Notes under the pieces: generated by a model | Database searches by the model: none | What the model was told of the DNA's origin: nothing | What the model saw: only the letters and a program-made list of their open reading frames with translations | Made by a program: the position numbers and the translations under genes | NCBI RefSeq assembly: GCF_037969765.1 | Contig: NZ_CP150207.1 | Span: 682,001 to 746,000 of the forward strand | Reading direction: 5' to 3' | Length of the DNA: 64,000 bases | Origin: Paenibacillus sp. FSL W8-0186 | GTDB lineage: Bacteria > Bacillota > Bacilli > Paenibacillales > Paenibacillaceae | Part shown: piece after piece, positions 63,954 through 64,000 of the stretch | How positions within the stretch are numbered: the stretch's first letter is position 1 | How the letters are laid out: each line of letters begins with the position of its first letter

Positions 63954-64000
63954 TACATTCACACATCCACACATTCACACATCCACACATCCACACATCC
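63954..64000 (+). repeat. 8-bp tandem array running off the window
   Basis: ACACATCC or ACACATTC is repeated at least five times up to the last base. 63831-63953 shows no gene. Confidence 0.85.

Overview
The window reads as chromosomal DNA of a Paenibacillus-like member of the Firmicutes. This rests on strong AGGAGG-type ribosome sites, frequent GTG/TTG starts, TTGACA/TATAAT promoters, roughly 50% GC, S-layer-homology (SLH) anchoring, a MalEFG importer with no local ATPase, maltose phosphorylase, and YcnJ/YcnI, PspA/PspC and TcyP homologues. Genus is inferred from gene content; no rRNA, tRNA, phage, transposase or CRISPR array was found.

Layout. 1-576: 3' part of a kinase-like gene. 640-7547: one apparent operon with a sigma-A promoter, two palindromic operators and a terminator; it encodes an FCD regulator, a cyclic amidohydrolase, an NAD-dependent epimerase/dehydrogenase, a sodium-solute symporter, a 73-residue membrane protein and a sialidase-fold protein, and its substrate is unknown. 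7704-21036: mixed housekeeping genes (SDR reductase, CPBP protease, MerR and WYL regulators, a MacAB-like exporter in the order ATPase-permease-adaptor, UlaG-like hydrolase, EamA transporter, nitroreductase, CorC/HlyC protein). 21246-23396: a large secreted protein with a DUF6359-like and a DUF4350-like part.

23595-47867 is a starch/maltodextrin region: two LacI-family regulators, a cytoplasmic type I pullulanase, a maltose phosphorylase and beta-phosphoglucomutase operon, a 2748-residue SLH-anchored amylopullulanase with two GH13 catalytic domains, a cytoplasmic neopullulanase/cyclomaltodextrinase and MalE-MalF-MalG. The expected flow is surface cleavage of starch and pullulan, import of maltodextrins, cytoplasmic debranching and trimming, phosphorolysis of maltose, and conversion of beta-glucose 1-phosphate to glucose 6-phosphate. 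LacI/CcpA-type palindromes lie in front of most of these units. A chemoreceptor gene follows malG.

50503-62954 holds a TcyP-like cystine symporter, an NfeD-SPFH pair, an Lnu(B)-like nucleotidyltransferase in AT-rich DNA, PspC-PspA, a flavodoxin-fold reductase, a glycerophosphodiesterase-MFS pair, YcnJ-YcnI copper proteins and meso-diaminopimelate dehydrogenase.

The most unusual signal is intergenic. Five islands of about 185 bp (15541-15724, 26869-27056, 41371-41555, 53757-53941, 63226-63410) each carry four ~25-bp quasi-palindromic units with near-constant centre spacing of about 50, 60 and 50 bp. Two unrelated unit sequences are used in this same geometry. Each island has a separate short-period tandem repeat array next to it or within about 250 bp.
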